This document shows positions 14,253 through 25,395 of a stretch of DNA of 34,888 bases, piece by piece (within the stretch, counting starts at the first letter, position 1; every line of letters begins with the position of its first letter). Source of the stretch: Clostridia bacterium (GTDB taxonomy: Bacteria > Bacillota > Clostridia > Oscillospirales > CAG-272); assembly GCA_017467085.1 (NCBI GenBank), contig JAFTSW010000067.1, positions 1 to 34,888 on the forward strand, read 5' to 3'. Made by a program: the position numbers and the translations under genes. Below the pieces are notes generated by a model, which was not told the origin of the DNA, ran no database searches, and saw only the letters and a program-made list of their open reading frames with translations.

Positions 14253-14281
14253 TTGACAAGGGGCGGCGGCTGTGCTAAAAT
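14253..14281 (+). promoter_or_regulatory. Sigma-A promoter of the GH95 gene
   Basis: TTGACA at 14253-14258 and TAAAAT at 14276-14281 with a 17-bp spacer, 41 bases before the start codon. Confidence 0.85.
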
Positions 14282-14322
14282 GAAGGGGAAAAGCGACCTT
14301 CAAAAACGAAAAGGAGCAGGAT

Positions 14323-16533
14323 ATGGCAACGCTGTTTTATAAGGACGAGCCTCGCCGCTGGACCGAGGGACTGCCCATCGGCAACGGACGGCTTGGCGCT
14401 ATGGTTGGCGCGGGACAAACGCGGGACGTAATACATCTGAACGAGGATACCCTTTGGTCTGGGTACCCCGGACGGGACAGCTATACCTTTGACAAGGCGG
14501 TGCTTGCCGAGGTACGGGAGCTGCTTCGTCATCGGCGCTATCCCGAGGCGGAGGCGCGGCTGCTTGAGGACTACCCGATGCAGGACGTGGGCGCCTATCT
14601 TTGCTTTGGGCGCTTGGAGATAGAACGGGATACCAGCGGCTTTGAGGCTTCAAGCTACCGACGGGAGCTTGACCTTTCCACCGCCATTTGCAAGAGCCGC
14701 CTGGGCTTCTGGTCGGGCTTTTCCACGGAGCGGGAGTATTTTGCCTCCTTTGCCGACGATATTTTGGTGTTTCATACCCAAAGCACCCAAAAAAACAACC
14801 AGTATTTATTGCATTTCGAGCCCTATTTGCGACACCAAGCGGAGCGAAGGGAGGACGGCATCACCCTTTGGGGCGTCTGCCCTGCGGAGATGCTTGGTCG
14901 GGGGAAGGACACGGGTAGAACGGTATACGATGAAACGAAGCCCACGGTCCGCTTTGCCGCCGAAATGCGGATTTTAACGGACGGCGCTCTTTCCGACCAC
15001 GGGGGCGTATTCGGGGTATATAACGCCACCTATATGACCGTTTTGCTCTCGATTGCCACCTCCTTTGGGGATTTCCAACACCCCAGAGCCAAGGACGAGC
15101 GCGCCCTTTGCCGCGAAAAAATGCAAGCGGCGCTCACCTATTCCTACGAGGAGCTGAGGGCGCGGCATATAGAGGCGTATCAAAGAGAGTTTTCGGGAAC
15201 CGAGATTTCCTTTGCGGGAGAGGATAAGAGCGACGTTCCCACAAACGAGCGCATTGTAGCGCTTGCCAAGGGGGAGAGCGACCCAGCTCTCGTGGCGACC
15301 CTTTATGAATACGGGCGTTATCTGCTTCTTTCCTCCTCCCGTGAGGGAAGCCAGCCTGCCAATTTGCAGGGCATCTGGTGCAAGGATATCAACGCCCCCT
15401 GGCGCTCGGACTATACGATGAATATCAACGCCCAGATGAATTATTGGGGCGCGGAGCAGGCAGGACTCGCCTCCTGCCATATGCCCTTTTTGGCAATGCT
15501 CCGCGACCTGTCCAAGACCCCCAACCATCACGGCGGCGCGGGCTGGTACTGCGCCCACAATACCGACCTTTGGCGCAACAATTTAGAGGCGTCTACGGGT
15601 CTTTGGGGCTATTGGCAGATGGGCGGCGTCTGGTCCTGTCGCCATATTTACGAGCATTATCTTTTCACCCTGGACGAGGACTTTTTACGGGCGTATTTCC
15701 CTGTGCTGGAGGGGGCGGAGGCGTTCCTTTCCTCCCATATGATAGAGGAGGAGGGATATCTGACCACCTCTCCCTCCGAGTCCCCCGAAAACAGGTTCGT
15801 TTTTGAGGGAAAGAAGTGCAGCATTGCCACGGGAACGGGAATGGACCTTTCTCTGATTGCGGAGTTTTACGAGTATTTTCCCCTGCTTTGCGAGGCGCTT
15901 GGTAAGGACGGCGCCCCCTATCGGGCAAAGCGGGAAAAAATAAAGCCCCTGTCTATTGGCAAGGACGGGCGACTTTTAGAATGGAACGAGGATTTTGAGG
16001 AGGCAGAGCCCGGACATCGGCATATTTCCCACCTTTGCGGCTATTTCCCCTGCAACCTCTACGGAGAGGAGAGCCCCTATTTTGCGGCAATGAAGAAATC
16101 GCTGGAGGCGCGCTTGGAAAACGGGGGCGGCGGCACGGGCTGGTCAAACGCCTGGATTGCCAACCTTTACGCCCGTATGAAGGAGCCCAAGGAGGTGTAT
16201 ACCTACCTGCGGCGGATGTTTGAAAAATCCATGTACAGCAATATGCTCGACGCCCATCCCCCCTTCCAGATTGATGGCAACTTTGGCGTGATGTGCGCCA
16301 TCTCCGAGATGCTGGTGCAAAGCCATCGCGGCAAGCTGGAGCTATTGCCTGCCTGCCCGACAGAGCTTTCTACGGGCGAGGTTAAAAACATTCGCGCGCG
16401 GGGCGGCTACGGGGTCAGTATGACATTTGAAAAGGGAAGAGTCACAAGCCTTACTATCACCGACAAGGACGGAAGAGATTGCACAGAGGCCCTTATTTCC
16501 GCAGGAAAGGTTATTTTTCCTACGGAAAAGTAA
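14323..16533 (+). CDS. Glycoside hydrolase family 95 protein (alpha-L-fucosidase type)
   Basis: GH95 enzymes are inverting hydrolases that release terminal fucose, mainly alpha-1,2-linked (some remove alpha-L-galactose). The 736-residue protein opens with the family N-terminal signature WTEGLPIGNGRLGAMV followed by LNEDTLWSG. The (alpha/alpha)6 barrel region has NLQGIW at about 347, NINAQMNYW at about 367 (the paired asparagines used in catalysis), TSPSESPEN carrying the presumed general acid, HISHLCGYFP, and HPPFQIDGNFG near the end. There is no signal peptide, so it acts inside the cell on imported oligosaccharides. The binding site AAAAGGAG precedes the ATG. It fits foraging on host mucin or milk glycans alongside lacZ and galM. 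Confidence 0.9.
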   Translation: MATLFYKDEPRRWTEGLPIGNGRLGAMVGAGQTRDVIHLNEDTLWSGYPGRDSYTFDKAVLAEVRELLRHRRYPEAEARLLEDYPMQDVGAYLCFGRLEIERDTSGFEASSYRRELDLSTAICKSRLGFWSGFSTEREYFASFADDILVFHTQSTQKNNQYLLHFEPYLRHQAERREDGITLWGVCPAEMLGRGKDTGRTVYDETKPTVRFAAEMRILTDGALSDHGGVFGVYNATYMTVLLSIATSFGDFQHPRAKDERALCREKMQAALTYSYEELRARHIEAYQREFSGTEISFAGEDKSDVPTNERIVALAKGESDPALVATLYEYGRYLLLSSSREGSQPANLQGIWCKDINAPWRSDYTMNINAQMNYWGAEQAGLASCHMPFLAMLRDLSKTPNHHGGAGWYCAHNTDLWRNNLEASTGLWGYWQMGGVWSCRHIYEHYLFTLDEDFLRAYFPVLEGAEAFLSSHMIEEEGYLTTSPSESPENRFVFEGKKCSIATGTGMDLSLIAEFYEYFPLLCEALGKDGAPYRAKREKIKPLSIGKDGRLLEWNEDFEEAEPGHRHISHLCGYFPCNLYGEESPYFAAMKKSLEARLENGGGGTGWSNAWIANLYARMKEPKEVYTYLRRMFEKSMYSNMLDAHPPFQIDGNFGVMCAISEMLVQSHRGKLELLPACPTELSTGEVKNIRARGGYGVSMTFEKGRVTSLTITDKDGRDCTEALISAGKVIFPTEK

Positions 16534-16576
16534 AGAACTATTTACAAAACTGCAAAGAAGGATATTGGCAAGCGCT

Positions 16577-17206
16577 ATGATGGATATGATGGATAAAAAC
16601 GGCATTTGCTATATCGTGGGGGCGGCGCCCTTTGACGAGCCCCTGCCTCCCTTGGGAGCGGAGGATTTTCTCATTGCTGCCGACGGGGGACGGAAAACGC
16701 TCCTTGCCCGTGGGCTGACGCCCCATCTGACGGTTGGGGATTTTGATTCGGGCGAGGCGCCCACAGAGGGAGAGGAGCCCTATATCCGCTTCCCCGTGGA
16801 AAAGGACGATACCGACACCGCCTTGGCGGTGAAGGAGGGAATGCGTCGGGGCTACCGCTACTTTATGCTCTACGGGGGCGTGGGGGATATCGACCACACC
16901 CTTGCCAACGTACAGACCCTGCACCGTATGGCGAAGGAGGGATTGCACGGGTATCTGGTGGGCGGCGGCTACGTTTGCACGGTGCTGATGGAGGGAAGCA
17001 TGCGCTTTTGCCCTAAGGGCAGGGTGTCCGTGTTCTCTTTGACGGACGAGTCTGTTGGGGTGTTCGAGCGCGGTCTTGCCTATGCCTTGGAGGACGCCCG
17101 ACTGACAAACGATACCCCTCTTGGGGTTTCCAATCACGGCAAGGGGGAGCCTGCCGAGATAGGTCTTTCCTGCGGCGCCTTGCTGATAGCCTGGCAGGCA
17201 GAATGA
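16577..17206 (+). CDS. thiN: Thiamine pyrophosphokinase
   Basis: This cytosolic enzyme transfers pyrophosphate from ATP to thiamine to make thiamine diphosphate. The conserved elements are an early ADGGRKTLL, the metal-binding GDFDS, KDDTDTALA, and a glycine-rich GGVGDIDHTLAN, with a beta-sandwich C-terminal domain containing SVFSLTDES and GVSNHG. The start is uncertain: four in-frame ATGs lie at 16577, 16580, 16586 and 16589, with AAGAAGGA about 15 bases before the first; a TTG at 16565 is possible. The product is about 209 residues, normal for the family. It lies 43 bases after GH95 and may share its transcript, though the functions are unrelated. No TPP riboswitch is visible nearby. Confidence 0.9.
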   Translation: MMDMMDKNGICYIVGAAPFDEPLPPLGAEDFLIAADGGRKTLLARGLTPHLTVGDFDSGEAPTEGEEPYIRFPVEKDDTDTALAVKEGMRRGYRYFMLYGGVGDIDHTLANVQTLHRMAKEGLHGYLVGGGYVCTVLMEGSMRFCPKGRVSVFSLTDESVGVFERGLAYALEDARLTNDTPLGVSNHGKGEPAEIGLSCGALLIAWQAE

Positions 17207-17303
17207 AAAGAAAGGTTTACAAATCGGCGTAATTTGCTTGCTTTTGGTGGCTTTTTGTGTGAAGATGCTGTGAAAAAAGTTGCGGATTTCTCTTGCAATT
17301 TAC

Positions 17304-17346
17304 AAAGCGGTGTGCTATACTGAATATAGCGCACCGCTTCTTTTTT
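17304..17346. terminator. Terminator between the convergent thiN and DUF2752 genes
   Basis: The stem GCGGTG-GCTATA pairs with TATAGC-CACCGC across one internal T/G mismatch and ends in TTCTTTTTT on the plus strand. The minus-strand side is less T-rich. It lies in the gap between two genes that run toward each other. Confidence 0.8.
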
Positions 17347-17363
17347 ATTCGTTTTTATTCGTT

Positions 17364-17795
17364 TTATCCTGTTAAGAGGGTAAGGTCGCCTAAATAGTCG
17401 ATGCCGAAGGCGAGAAAGAGGAAGTTCCGCAAAAGGAAGAAGCCGATGAAAACGCCGCCGAGGACGAATAGGGGCCAAAGGCGCGCACGGCGAAGATGTC
17501 CCGTTCCCTTCCCGAAAAGATGGGCAAGGGCAAAGACCTCGTAGTAGAGCAGCACCGCTAAAAGCACGGGAACGGTGGGGTTGGCAAGAAGGGCGCGAAG
17601 GAAATTTCCCTCTAAGAGCGCCAGAGCCGCCCGTGTGCCGCCGCAGCCGGGGCAGTACAGATGCAAAAGATGCAAAAAGGGGCAGAAGCTACGGGGAATG
17701 GCGCCAAGGGCAAATGCCAGAAGGTAGCCGCCCAGTGCTAAAAGCGCCGCTACGCGCGTAAAAATGTAAAGCAAAAGATATTTTTTTCCCGTCAC
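17364..17795 (-). CDS. DUF2752 membrane protein
   Basis: A GTG at 17795-17793 is chosen as start because AAAGGAGGTG lies just before it and a consensus promoter lies further upstream; longer in-frame starts lie before the promoter. The 143-residue protein has about three membrane segments and the DUF2752 hallmark CPGCGGTRA followed by a cluster of small residues and NP. The function of this family is not known; the Cys-Pro-x-Cys-Gly-Gly-Thr segment is its invariant feature. It faces the divergent DUF4190 gene. Confidence 0.85.
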   Translation of the reverse strand: MTGKKYLLLYIFTRVAALLALGGYLLAFALGAIPRSFCPFLHLLHLYCPGCGGTRAALALLEGNFLRALLANPTVPVLLAVLLYYEVFALAHLFGKGTGHLRRARLWPLFVLGGVFIGFFLLRNFLFLAFGIDYLGDLTLLTG

Positions 17796-17826
17796 GGCGG
17801 CACCTCCTTTTTGTGGGTATAGCTTT

Positions 17827-17855
17827 ATTATAGTGCCAAGGAGCCAAAAAGTCAA
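17827..17855 (-). promoter_or_regulatory. Sigma-A promoter of the DUF2752 gene
   Basis: On the minus strand TTGACT (17855-17850) and TATAAT (17832-17827) are separated by 17 bp. Confidence 0.85.
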
Positions 17856-17900
17856 CCGCGCGGTGAAAAAGCGCGAGGATATACGAAAGGAAAACGGACA

Positions 17901-18449
17901 ATGGACGAAAACGGAAAGAAAAACGGCTACGTCCCCAAGGACAGCTACGCCGAGAAAAAGGAAGATGCCAGACGCACGGACGCCGGGGAGGCGGCAGACG
18001 CCGCCGCGCGGGAGAAGCGGGCGGACGGCTTTTGCGACAATCCCTACGGGGACCCTGCCGCCGAGGCGCCCAAGCCCCGACCCCAGCTGAATATATACGG
18101 TCAGCCCATACAAACGCCCTTGTCGGACGGGGCGGACGGAGGCGCGATGCCACCCGTAACGGAGGCGCCCGAGGCGCCCCGTGGCAACGGAATGGCGATT
18201 ACCTCGATGGTGCTGGGGATTATATCCCTGCTTTTCACCTGCTGCTGTGGCATAGGCGTGCTGCCTGCCTTTGTGGGCATTGTGCTGGCGGTGGTGGATA
18301 TTTCCAAGCGCGGCAAGGCAAACGGCTACGCCGTTGCGGGCTTGATTCTGGGTATTTTAGGGGTTGTGCTTTCCCTGGCAATGCTCATCGGCAGCGCCAT
18401 TCTGTTCTCTGACCCTGCCTTTACAGAGAGCCTTCATACGGAGATATAA
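17901..18449 (+). CDS. DUF4190-type membrane protein with a hydrophilic N-terminal region
   Basis: The 182-residue protein has a long, charged, probably disordered N-terminal part (about residues 1-95, rich in Ala, Asp, Glu, Lys, Pro) and then two membrane helices: MAITSMVLGIISLLFTCCCG and the repeat-like GYAVAGLILGILGVVLSLAM. The paired xAVAGLILGILG pattern is typical of DUF4190. A short segment leads to the C-terminus. The binding site GAAAGGAAAA precedes the ATG. Function is unknown; such proteins are common small envelope components in Clostridia. The DUF975 gene follows 50 bases later and is probably cotranscribed. Confidence 0.8.
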   Translation: MDENGKKNGYVPKDSYAEKKEDARRTDAGEAADAAAREKRADGFCDNPYGDPAAEAPKPRPQLNIYGQPIQTPLSDGADGGAMPPVTEAPEAPRGNGMAITSMVLGIISLLFTCCCGIGVLPAFVGIVLAVVDISKRGKANGYAVAGLILGILGVVLSLAMLIGSAILFSDPAFTESLHTEI

Positions 18450-18499
18450 GCTCTTACGTCATTTTCGGTTATTATTTTTTTACATAAAGGAGAAAACTT

Positions 18500-19102
18500 A
18501 TGAATTACGCATCTAACAGCGAGCTGCGCGCCAGAGCCAGAGAGCAGCTGGGCGGCAACATTTTCGGCAAGACCTGGCTGATGGCGCTTTTGGTTTTGCT
18601 CATTGGTTCGGCTATCGTCGGCCTTGGCTCCACCTTCGTTGTCGTGGGCTTTTTGCTTCACGGTCTTATAATGGTGGGCGTGGCAGGTATTTTCCTGTCG
18701 CTGAAGCGCCGCGGCAGCGAGATTGAGCTGGGCGATATGTTCAACGGCACCAAGCAGCTGACCGACAACCTGCTTTTGGGCTTGATGTACAACCTGTTTA
18801 TTATGCTCTGGACCATGCTTTTCGTGATTCCCGGTATCATCAAGAGCTATGCCTACCGTATGGCGTACTACATCAAGAACGATCATCCCGAGTACAACTG
18901 GCAGCAGTGTATTGACGAGAGCCGCAAGATGATGAACGGGCACAAGTGGCGTCTGTTCACCTTGGATTTTTCCTTCATCGGCTGGATGCTTTTGGGCTCC
19001 CTCTGCTTTGGCGTCGGTACCCTTTGGGTCAATGCCTATATGAAGGCGGCAGAGGCGAACTTCTATATGGATATGGTGGAAAAGACGGTTATCAAAGAAT
19101 AA
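18500..19102 (+). CDS. DUF975 family membrane protein
   Basis: The 200-residue protein has a short amphipathic N-terminus (NSELRARAREQL), four or so membrane segments, and the DUF975 features VIPGIIKSYAYRMAYYI, the SRKMMNGHKWRLFTLDFSF stretch and IGWMLLGSL followed by GTLWVNAYMKAAEANFY. These proteins are abundant in Firmicutes and have no established role. The binding site AAAGGAG is 9 bases from the ATG. A good terminator follows at 19118-19147. Confidence 0.9.
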   Translation: MNYASNSELRARAREQLGGNIFGKTWLMALLVLLIGSAIVGLGSTFVVVGFLLHGLIMVGVAGIFLSLKRRGSEIELGDMFNGTKQLTDNLLLGLMYNLFIMLWTMLFVIPGIIKSYAYRMAYYIKNDHPEYNWQQCIDESRKMMNGHKWRLFTLDFSFIGWMLLGSLCFGVGTLWVNAYMKAAEANFYMDMVEKTVIKE

Positions 19103-22369
<3,267 letters not shown>

Positions 22370-22403
22370 GCTCTTCGCGAAATACACAAAAAATCCCATA
22401 AAA

Positions 22404-22454
22404 GTCCGACGAAAGCGCGCAAAAAAGAGAAAAGCGCGTCTTTCGTCGGATTTC
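22404..22454 (+). terminator. Terminator-like inverted repeat after lacZ
   Basis: TCCGACGAAAG followed by CGCGC pairs with GCGCG and CTTTCGTCGGA across a 15-base loop with one bulged T; TTTCTT follows. It separates lacZ from the purine operon promoter. Confidence 0.75.
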
Positions 22455-22487
22455 TTGAAAAAACGGGAAAAAACGGGGGCAAAGCCC

Positions 22488-22516
22488 TTGACAAAAAAGA
22501 GAGAAAATGCTATAAT
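22488..22516 (+). promoter_or_regulatory. Consensus sigma-A promoter of the purine operon
   Basis: TTGACA at 22488-22493, 17-bp spacer ending in TGC, TATAAT at 22511-22516: both boxes are perfect, and the -10 is also extended. Confidence 0.93.
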
Positions 22517-22535
22517 AAATCCGTTGATAACAGTC

Positions 22536-22637
22536 TTTTGTGACCGACGGATAAGGTGGAGCACCACCGGGGAGCAAGAGAATGACTGCCGTCCGTCTGG
22601 GCACGCTTATCGTAGAAGATAAGTGCGCCCTTTTTTA
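22536..22637 (+). promoter_or_regulatory. ZTP (pfl) riboswitch with terminator expression platform
   Basis: The leader carries the conserved ZTP-aptamer blocks: TGACCGACGG (22541-22550), a GGTGG/CCACC hairpin (22555-22568), CCACCGGGGAGCA, and CCGTCTGGGCA (22593-22603). GACGG at 22546-22550 can pair with CCGTC at 22593-22597 as the family pseudoknot. The GGGCA of the aptamer is also the first arm of a 13-bp terminator stem (22599-22630) ending in T6, so folding of the ligand-bound aptamer would prevent termination. Known members bind ZMP/ZTP, the AICAR nucleotide that accumulates when 10-formyl-tetrahydrofolate is short, and switch genes on. Here it controls the purine operon 38 bases downstream. 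Confidence 0.92.
22599..22636 (+). terminator. Regulated terminator of the ZTP riboswitch
   Basis: GGGCACGCTTATC pairs with GATAAGTGCGCCC (12 of 13 positions, one G-T) around a short GTAGAA loop and ends in TTTTTT. Its first bases belong to the aptamer, so the two folds are mutually exclusive. Confidence 0.9.
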
Positions 22638-22673
22638 ATTCCAATTTATATTACGCGAAAAGAGGTTATAACG

Positions 22674-23165
22674 ATGAAAAAAATTGCTATTATTATGGGA
22701 AGCGACAGTGATTTGCCCGTTGTACAAAAGGCGGTAGACACGTTGGCTTCCTTTTCTGTTCCCTACGAGGTGCACGTTTTCTCGGCGCACAGAACCCCTG
22801 CGGAGGCAGCCGCCTTCACCAAGAGCGCAAGAGAGCGTGGCTTTGGCGCCATTATTGCCGCGGCAGGTATGGCTGCCCATCTGGCGGGCGCCGTTGCCGC
22901 CAATACCACTTTGCCCGTGGTGGGCATTCCCGTTGCCTCGGGTGGGCTGGGGGGCATGGACGCCCTGCTTGCCACCGTGCAGATGCCTACGGGCATTCCC
23001 GTTGCCACGGTAGCCGTCAACGGAGCCGCCAATGCCGCGCTTCTGTGTATTCAGATGCTGGCGATTGAGGACGCCACCCTTGCTAAGGCGCTGGACGATA
23101 AGCGCAAGGCAGACGCCGAGAAGGTGCTTGCCAAGAACGCCGCCATCGAGCAAGAGTTCAACTGA
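22674..23165 (+). CDS. purE: N5-carboxyaminoimidazole ribonucleotide mutase
   Basis: PurE (class I) moves the carboxyl group of N5-CAIR to C4, giving CAIR. The 163-residue protein has MGSDSDLPV at the start, the catalytic SAHRTP and AAGMAAHL motifs, and [16 protein letters not shown]. Length is normal. The ATG at 22674 follows AAGAGG; a longer frame begins inside the riboswitch terminator and is rejected. It is the first gene of the operon. No purK is seen in the window. Confidence 0.96.
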   Translation: MKKIAIIMGSDSDLPVVQKAVDTLASFSVPYEVHVFSAHRTPAEAAAFTKSARERGFGAIIAAAGMAAHLAGAVAANTTLPVVGIPVASGGLGGMDALLATVQMPTGIPVATVAVNGAANAALLCIQMLAIEDATLAKALDDKRKADAEKVLAKNAAIEQEFN

Positions 23166-23200
23166 TTAAAATTTTTTATCACATAAAGGAGAACAAAACA

Positions 23201-23881
23201 ATGGAAAAGGTTTACACCGGAAAAACGAAGGACGTTTACGCGCTTGACAACGGACACTATCTTTTGAAGTTCAAGGACGACTGCACGGGCAAGGACGGCG
23301 TGTTTGACCCCGGCGAGAATGCCGTCGGTCTTACTATTGACGGCATTGGTGACGTCAATCTGCGTATGTCCGTTTATTTCTTTGAGAAGGTGAATGCCGC
23401 GGGCATTCTGACCCATTTCGTTTCCGCTGACCTGAAGGAAACCACCATGGAGGTGCTTCCCGCAAAGGTATTCGGCAAGGGTCTTGAGGTTATCTGCCGC
23501 TATAAGGCGGTTGGGTCCTTCTTCCGCCGCTACGGCGATTATATCGAGGAGGGTGCTGACCTTCCCGCATACGTGGAAATGACCTTCAAGAATGACGCGA
23601 AGGGCGACCCCCTGGTTACCGAGGACGGTCTTGTGGACCTTGGCGTGATGAGCCACGAGCAGTATGCTGACACCAAGGCTATGACCCAGAAGATTACCGC
23701 CATCGTTGCCGAGGAGCTGGCAAAGAAGGGCTTGGTGCTGTACGACATCAAGTTCGAGTTCGGCTACGATAAGGACGGTAGGGTTATGCTGATTGACGAG
23801 ATTTCCTCGGGCAATATGCGCGTATACAAGGACGGCGAGTACGTTGACCCCGTCACCCTTTCCAAGCTTTTCTTTGCGTAA
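23201..23881 (+). CDS. purC: Phosphoribosylaminoimidazole-succinocarboxamide (SAICAR) synthase
   Basis: PurC joins CAIR to aspartate with ATP to give SAICAR. The 226-residue protein contains the nucleotide-binding start [11 protein letters not shown], the [14 protein letters not shown] stretch, and the late [11 protein letters not shown], all typical, though it is of the compact Clostridia form. It starts 35 bases after purE with AAAGGAG upstream. Confidence 0.94.
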   Translation: MEKVYTGKTKDVYALDNGHYLLKFKDDCTGKDGVFDPGENAVGLTIDGIGDVNLRMSVYFFEKVNAAGILTHFVSADLKETTMEVLPAKVFGKGLEVICRYKAVGSFFRRYGDYIEEGADLPAYVEMTFKNDAKGDPLVTEDGLVDLGVMSHEQYADTKAMTQKITAIVAEELAKKGLVLYDIKFEFGYDKDGRVMLIDEISSGNMRVYKDGEYVDPVTLSKLFFA

Positions 23882-23927
23882 GCGTCCCTTCGCACGGATA
23901 CGACCAAGAAAGGATTAGAAAAACTGT

Positions 23928-25352
23928 ATGGGTGGCTTTTTCGGGATTACGGCAAAAAGGGATTGCGTGCAGGACGTGTTCTTTGGCACGGACTATCACA
24001 CGCATTTGGGCAAGGCGAGAGCCGGTATGGCTGCCCTGATGCCGGACGGCTATTTTGAAAGAGAAATTCACAACATTGAAAACTCCCCCTTTCGCACCAA
24101 ATTTGACAACATCGCCCAGCGCTTGCAGGGAAACGCCTGCATCGGCTGCATCAGCGATGAGTATCCCCAACCCATTTTGATTCATTCCAAGTTCGGACAT
24201 TACGCCATCGCGCTTGTGGGGGCAGTAACCAACTGCGCGGCGTTGGCAACGCGGGAGCTGCGGGAGGGCACCGGCATTTTCCAGTGTATGAGCGGCAACC
24301 GCGTCAATGCCTTGGATGTGATAGCGGCGCTGATTGAGCGAAAGGATACGCTGGTGGAGGGCATCCGCTATGCCCAGGAGCAGGTGGAGGGCTCCGCAAA
24401 CCTCTTGCTGTTGACCGAGGAGGGCGCGCTTATCGTGGCAAGGGACAAGGACGGGCGCCTGCCCATTTCCGTTGGCAAGAGCCGCGAGGGACACGCGGTG
24501 TCCTTTGAGTCCTTTGCCTACGAGAAGCTGGGGTATGAAACGGTCAAGGAGCTGCGCTCGGGAGAGATTCTGCGCCTTTCCCCTACGAATATGGAGGTGC
24601 TGTTTGAGGGCTATGAGGAGGAAAGAATTTGCGCCTTCCTCTGGACCTATTACGGCTTCCCCACCGCCGTTTACGATGACGTAAACGTAGAGGTGATGCG
24701 TGTTCGCAACGGCGCCATTATGGCACAAAACGAGAAGGAGAACGGCACCCTTCCCGACGTTGACTACGTTTGCGGCGTGCCCGATTCGGGAACGCCCCAC
24801 GCCATTGGCTACGCCACGGAAAGTGGCAAGCCCTTTGCCCGTCCCTTTATCAAATACACCCCTGCCTGGGCAAGAAGCTTTATTCCCACCAACAAGAAGG
24901 AGCGGGAAAAGATTGCCAAGATGAAGCAGATTCCCGTCAAGGAGCTGATTGAGGGCAAGGATTTGCTTTTTGTGGATGACAGCATCGTGCGCGGCACCCA
25001 GTTAGGCGAAACGGTAGACTTTCTCTATCAGAACGGTGCCAAGTCCGTGCATATCCGTTCTGCCTGTCCCCCTATTATGTACGGCTGTAAGTATCTGAAC
25101 TTCTCCCGTAACACCAGCGATATGGATTTGCTTGCCCGTAAGGTGATTATGGAGCTTGAGGGGGAGGAGGGCTTCTCCCACATTGAGGAATACAGCGACG
25201 GCACCACCGAGCGGGGCAAGCGCTTCCGCGCGGCGATTTGCGAAAGACTGCATTTTGACTCCCTGGAATTCCAGACCCTGGACGGCATCGTCAAGGCTAT
25301 CGGGCGCCCTGCCTGTCGCCTTTGCACCTATTGCTGGAACGGCAAGGACTGA
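23928..25352 (+). CDS. purF: Amidophosphoribosyltransferase, divergent form without the N-terminal catalytic cysteine
   Basis: PurF makes phosphoribosylamine from PRPP and glutamine, the committed purine step. The 474-residue protein keeps the PRPP loop FVDDSIVRGT (about 348-357), PDSGTPHAIGYA, and C-terminal cysteines (YGCKYLNFS, CRLCTYC) placed like the iron-sulphur ligands of the Bacillus enzyme. However, the glutaminase domain starts MGGFFGITAKRDC instead of the usual MCGI/processed CGI, so the catalytic Cys1 nucleophile is missing; there is no in-frame upstream start that would supply it. The nearest cysteine is C13. I recall a MGGFFG-type PurF-like subfamily in Bacteroidetes and Clostridia. 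The enzyme may use free ammonia, or another nucleophile. AAAGGA lies 14 bases before the ATG. Confidence 0.88.
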   Translation: MGGFFGITAKRDCVQDVFFGTDYHTHLGKARAGMAALMPDGYFEREIHNIENSPFRTKFDNIAQRLQGNACIGCISDEYPQPILIHSKFGHYAIALVGAVTNCAALATRELREGTGIFQCMSGNRVNALDVIAALIERKDTLVEGIRYAQEQVEGSANLLLLTEEGALIVARDKDGRLPISVGKSREGHAVSFESFAYEKLGYETVKELRSGEILRLSPTNMEVLFEGYEEERICAFLWTYYGFPTAVYDDVNVEVMRVRNGAIMAQNEKENGTLPDVDYVCGVPDSGTPHAIGYATESGKPFARPFIKYTPAWARSFIPTNKKEREKIAKMKQIPVKELIEGKDLLFVDDSIVRGTQLGETVDFLYQNGAKSVHIRSACPPIMYGCKYLNFSRNTSDMDLLARKVIMELEGEEGFSHIEEYSDGTTERGKRFRAAICERLHFDSLEFQTLDGIVKAIGRPACRLCTYCWNGKD

Positions 25353-25395
25353 TACGCTACCACAAACAAGACGATAAGACGAAAGGAACATAGAC

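Noticed and set aside
22536..22637. Purine (guanine/adenine) or THF riboswitch
   Set aside because: The conserved blocks CCACCGGGGAGC and CTGGGCA belong to the ZTP class; the three-way junction motifs of purine riboswitches are absent.
22623..22673. Longer purE beginning inside the riboswitch terminator
   Set aside because: The start would lie in the terminator stem; the conserved PurE N-terminus begins at 22674 behind a binding site.
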